This document shows, piece by piece, positions 62,623 through 64,000 of a stretch of 64,000 nucleotides of DNA. A program made the translations under genes and the position numbers. Origin of the DNA: Photobacterium alginatilyticum (GTDB lineage Bacteria; Pseudomonadota; Gammaproteobacteria; Enterobacterales; Vibrionaceae); contig NZ_RSEJ01000022.1 in assembly GCF_009910675.1 (NCBI RefSeq), positions 1 to 64,000 of the forward strand, given 5' to 3'. The first letter of the stretch is position 1; each line of letters opens with the position of its first letter. The notes below the pieces were generated by a model that made no database searches, was not told where the DNA came from, and saw only the letters and a program-made list of their open reading frames with translations.

Positions 62623-64000
62623 ATGAATTTATATTATTCCGAAACACTATCAATCGACTCATATAATGGGTTTCACCTTGTACAAGATCACATTGGAACC
62701 AATCACTCTAGTGCTTGGAATGACTATGACTACATTGTTAAATTCAAGATTTATCATGTAAAAGATGGTGAAGTAAATAAATTAGGCTATATAAGAACAC
62801 TTATTAATGGCTATGAAGACACATCAAAATATTTCATAGAGAAAGGTGTGTTAGAAAAACCCAAAATATACAACATCACAGGAGTAATGAATGAAAAGGA
62901 CTCTGTTTCCTTACCTCTGGATATTGACTTCTATAATATATTGAAAAAAATACTCAAAAAAGATGAAATTAACGAACTTCTTTCACTAATTTGTGATGCA
63001 AGTTTCTTTTACTCCAATTACAACACATATAAAGATTGGCCAGGGTTTAATGGCTCAATAATGAGAGATGGCTCCGCATCGGAAGCAATTCTCAGAAAAG
63101 GCCATCAAATTGCCATGGGTAACTATGTTCCCAAGAAGTCATTTAAAATTTTATTAGATAATGTGTCTGATACTATTGATCCTGTAGAGTTCTACTTTAA
63201 CAACTCACGAGAATTTGAAAGAACTAACATTAACCTAATTATTGGTAGAAACGGTGTTGGAAAAACACACTTATTAAAATCTCTTACAGAATCAATCACA
63301 GGTTTGAAAAGCCACGGGGATGACTGGCCTTATTTCCACAAATTGATTGTCGTAGCATACTCTCCGTTTGAAGATTTTTACACAAAAGATGATATCCTCG
63401 ATAAAATTGATGAAAAGTATTCTAAGAATGGCAAACCAAGAAAGCCAAAGAGCAAAGATAGAAGAAGACTAAATGTTAATGAATATGCTTATGTTGGCTT
63501 CCGAAAAGAAAACGGAAATTTTGATAAAGACTGGCCTAAAAATCATAGCATTGACTCTTTAATTAAAATAATGGATTTTGATGACGATAATTGGTGGTGG
63601 GATAATGATAACACAAGACTTAATAAGTTGTTAGAAACCCTTTCCCTCAGCATTAAATTTGATCATCTAGCCGTTAAGCTAAAAGATCAAGATGAGTTAT
63701 TCAAAATAGATAACAACCTTTATAAACAATTTAAAGAAATAAAAAACAAGATAGTTAAAGAAGATGGCATATTTTTCATTAAGAATGGAGAAGCTTTAAA
63801 GTTAAGTTCAGGCCAAAAGATATATTCATATATGCTTCCAGCAATAGTGGCAGAAATTGAAGATGAAAGTTTAATTATTTTAGATGAACCAGAATTATAT
63901 CTTCATCCAAGCCTTGAAATAGGTTTGATTAATATGCTTAAATTCTTACTAAATGAAACATCATCATATGCAATAATTGCCACACATTCTGCTGTTCTAG
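62623..64000 (+). CDS. AAA/ABC-type ATPase, 3'-truncated by the window end
   Basis: ATG 62623, preceded by GAGAAAAGAGA, opens a frame that continues past base 64000 (459 codons seen). It has Walker A GRNGVGKTHLLK near residue 208, an ABC-like signature KLSSGQKIY near 390, Walker B LIILDEPELYLHPS near 417, and ATHSAVL. This is the RecF/OLD/PtuA type of SMC-like ATPase often found in defence islands, usually with a partner nuclease. The partner, if any, lies outside the window. AT-rich, opposite to the prophage late genes. Confidence 0.85.
   Translation, partial: MNLYYSETLSIDSYNGFHLVQDHIGTNHSSAWNDYDYIVKFKIYHVKDGEVNKLGYIRTLINGYEDTSKYFIEKGVLEKPKIYNITGVMNEKDSVSLPLDIDFYNILKKILKKDEINELLSLICDASFFYSNYNTYKDWPGFNGSIMRDGSASEAILRKGHQIAMGNYVPKKSFKILLDNVSDTIDPVEFYFNNSREFERTNINLIIGRNGVGKTHLLKSLTESITGLKSHGDDWPYFHKLIVVAYSPFEDFYTKDDILDKIDEKYSKNGKPRKPKSKDRRRLNVNEYAYVGFRKENGNFDKDWPKNHSIDSLIKIMDFDDDNWWWDNDNTRLNKLLETLSLSIKFDHLAVKLKDQDELFKIDNNLYKQFKEIKNKIVKEDGIFFIKNGEALKLSSGQKIYSYMLPAIVAEIEDESLIILDEPELYLHPSLEIGLINMLKFLLNETSSYAIIATHSAVL

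Noticed and set aside
1-64000. CRISPR arrays, tRNA and rRNA genes
   Set aside because: No regularly spaced repeats with unique spacers and no recognisable tRNA or rRNA sequence were found by reading; a dedicated scan could not be run.

Overview
The window comes from a gamma-proteobacterial chromosome, most likely Vibrionaceae. Supporting signs are a YeeX/DUF496 gene, paired CspA-type cold-shock genes with long leaders, a Vibrio-type integron attC site and a P2/lambda-hybrid prophage. No rRNA, tRNA or CRISPR array was seen.

Region 1-5.8 kb is host housekeeping plus secreted or effector-like genes: YeeX, two cold-shock proteins, a secreted DNA/RNA nuclease, a class-3 lipase, and a protein tyrosine phosphatase whose sequence closely follows the catalytic domain of YopH/SptP. 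Region 5.8-21.7 kb is a sulfatase-centred block. It holds a CxAxR arylsulfatase, the radical-SAM sulfatase maturase (anSME) in an operon with a HEAT/TPR protein and a FadL-like porin, a periplasmic FGE-fold protein without the catalytic cysteines, an alkaline-phosphatase-superfamily hydrolase, a LysR regulator, and a tightly overlapping MoxR-DUF58-DUF4381-BatA-BatB-BatD operon. Region 21.7-28.2 kb holds an Aer-like chemoreceptor, a membrane protein, a secreted alpha/beta hydrolase, an unknown gene headed by five heptanucleotide repeats, YjdM/PhnA and an unknown protein.

Region 28.4-39.6 kb is a mosaic, mostly AT-rich accessory island. It has an AlpA-like regulator and two adjacent overlapping reverse transcriptases matching the antiphage DRT3 pair (Drt3a, Drt3b). 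A hairpin-rich non-coding stretch follows them and carries CACACAC, a candidate DRT3 ncRNA. Next come a decayed P4-type integrase, a PD-(D/E)XK protein, HNH and Mrr-type nucleases lying as reverse-oriented integron gene cassettes (one complete attC, one half attC), a second integrase 3' remnant, a phage antirepressor with a structured leader, and a secreted protein of unknown function.

Region 39.8-62.3 kb is a prophage read entirely on the minus strand. Lysis genes (holin, endolysin, Rz/Rz1) come first, then an integrase, then a lambda-like head module (TerS, TerL, gpW, portal, S49 protease, capsid E) and a P2-like contractile tail (V, W, J, I, H, FI, FII, E/E', T, U, X, D). Replication and immunity genes are not in view. 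The window ends inside an AAA/ABC-type ATPase gene at 62.6 kb, possibly another defence or cargo gene.
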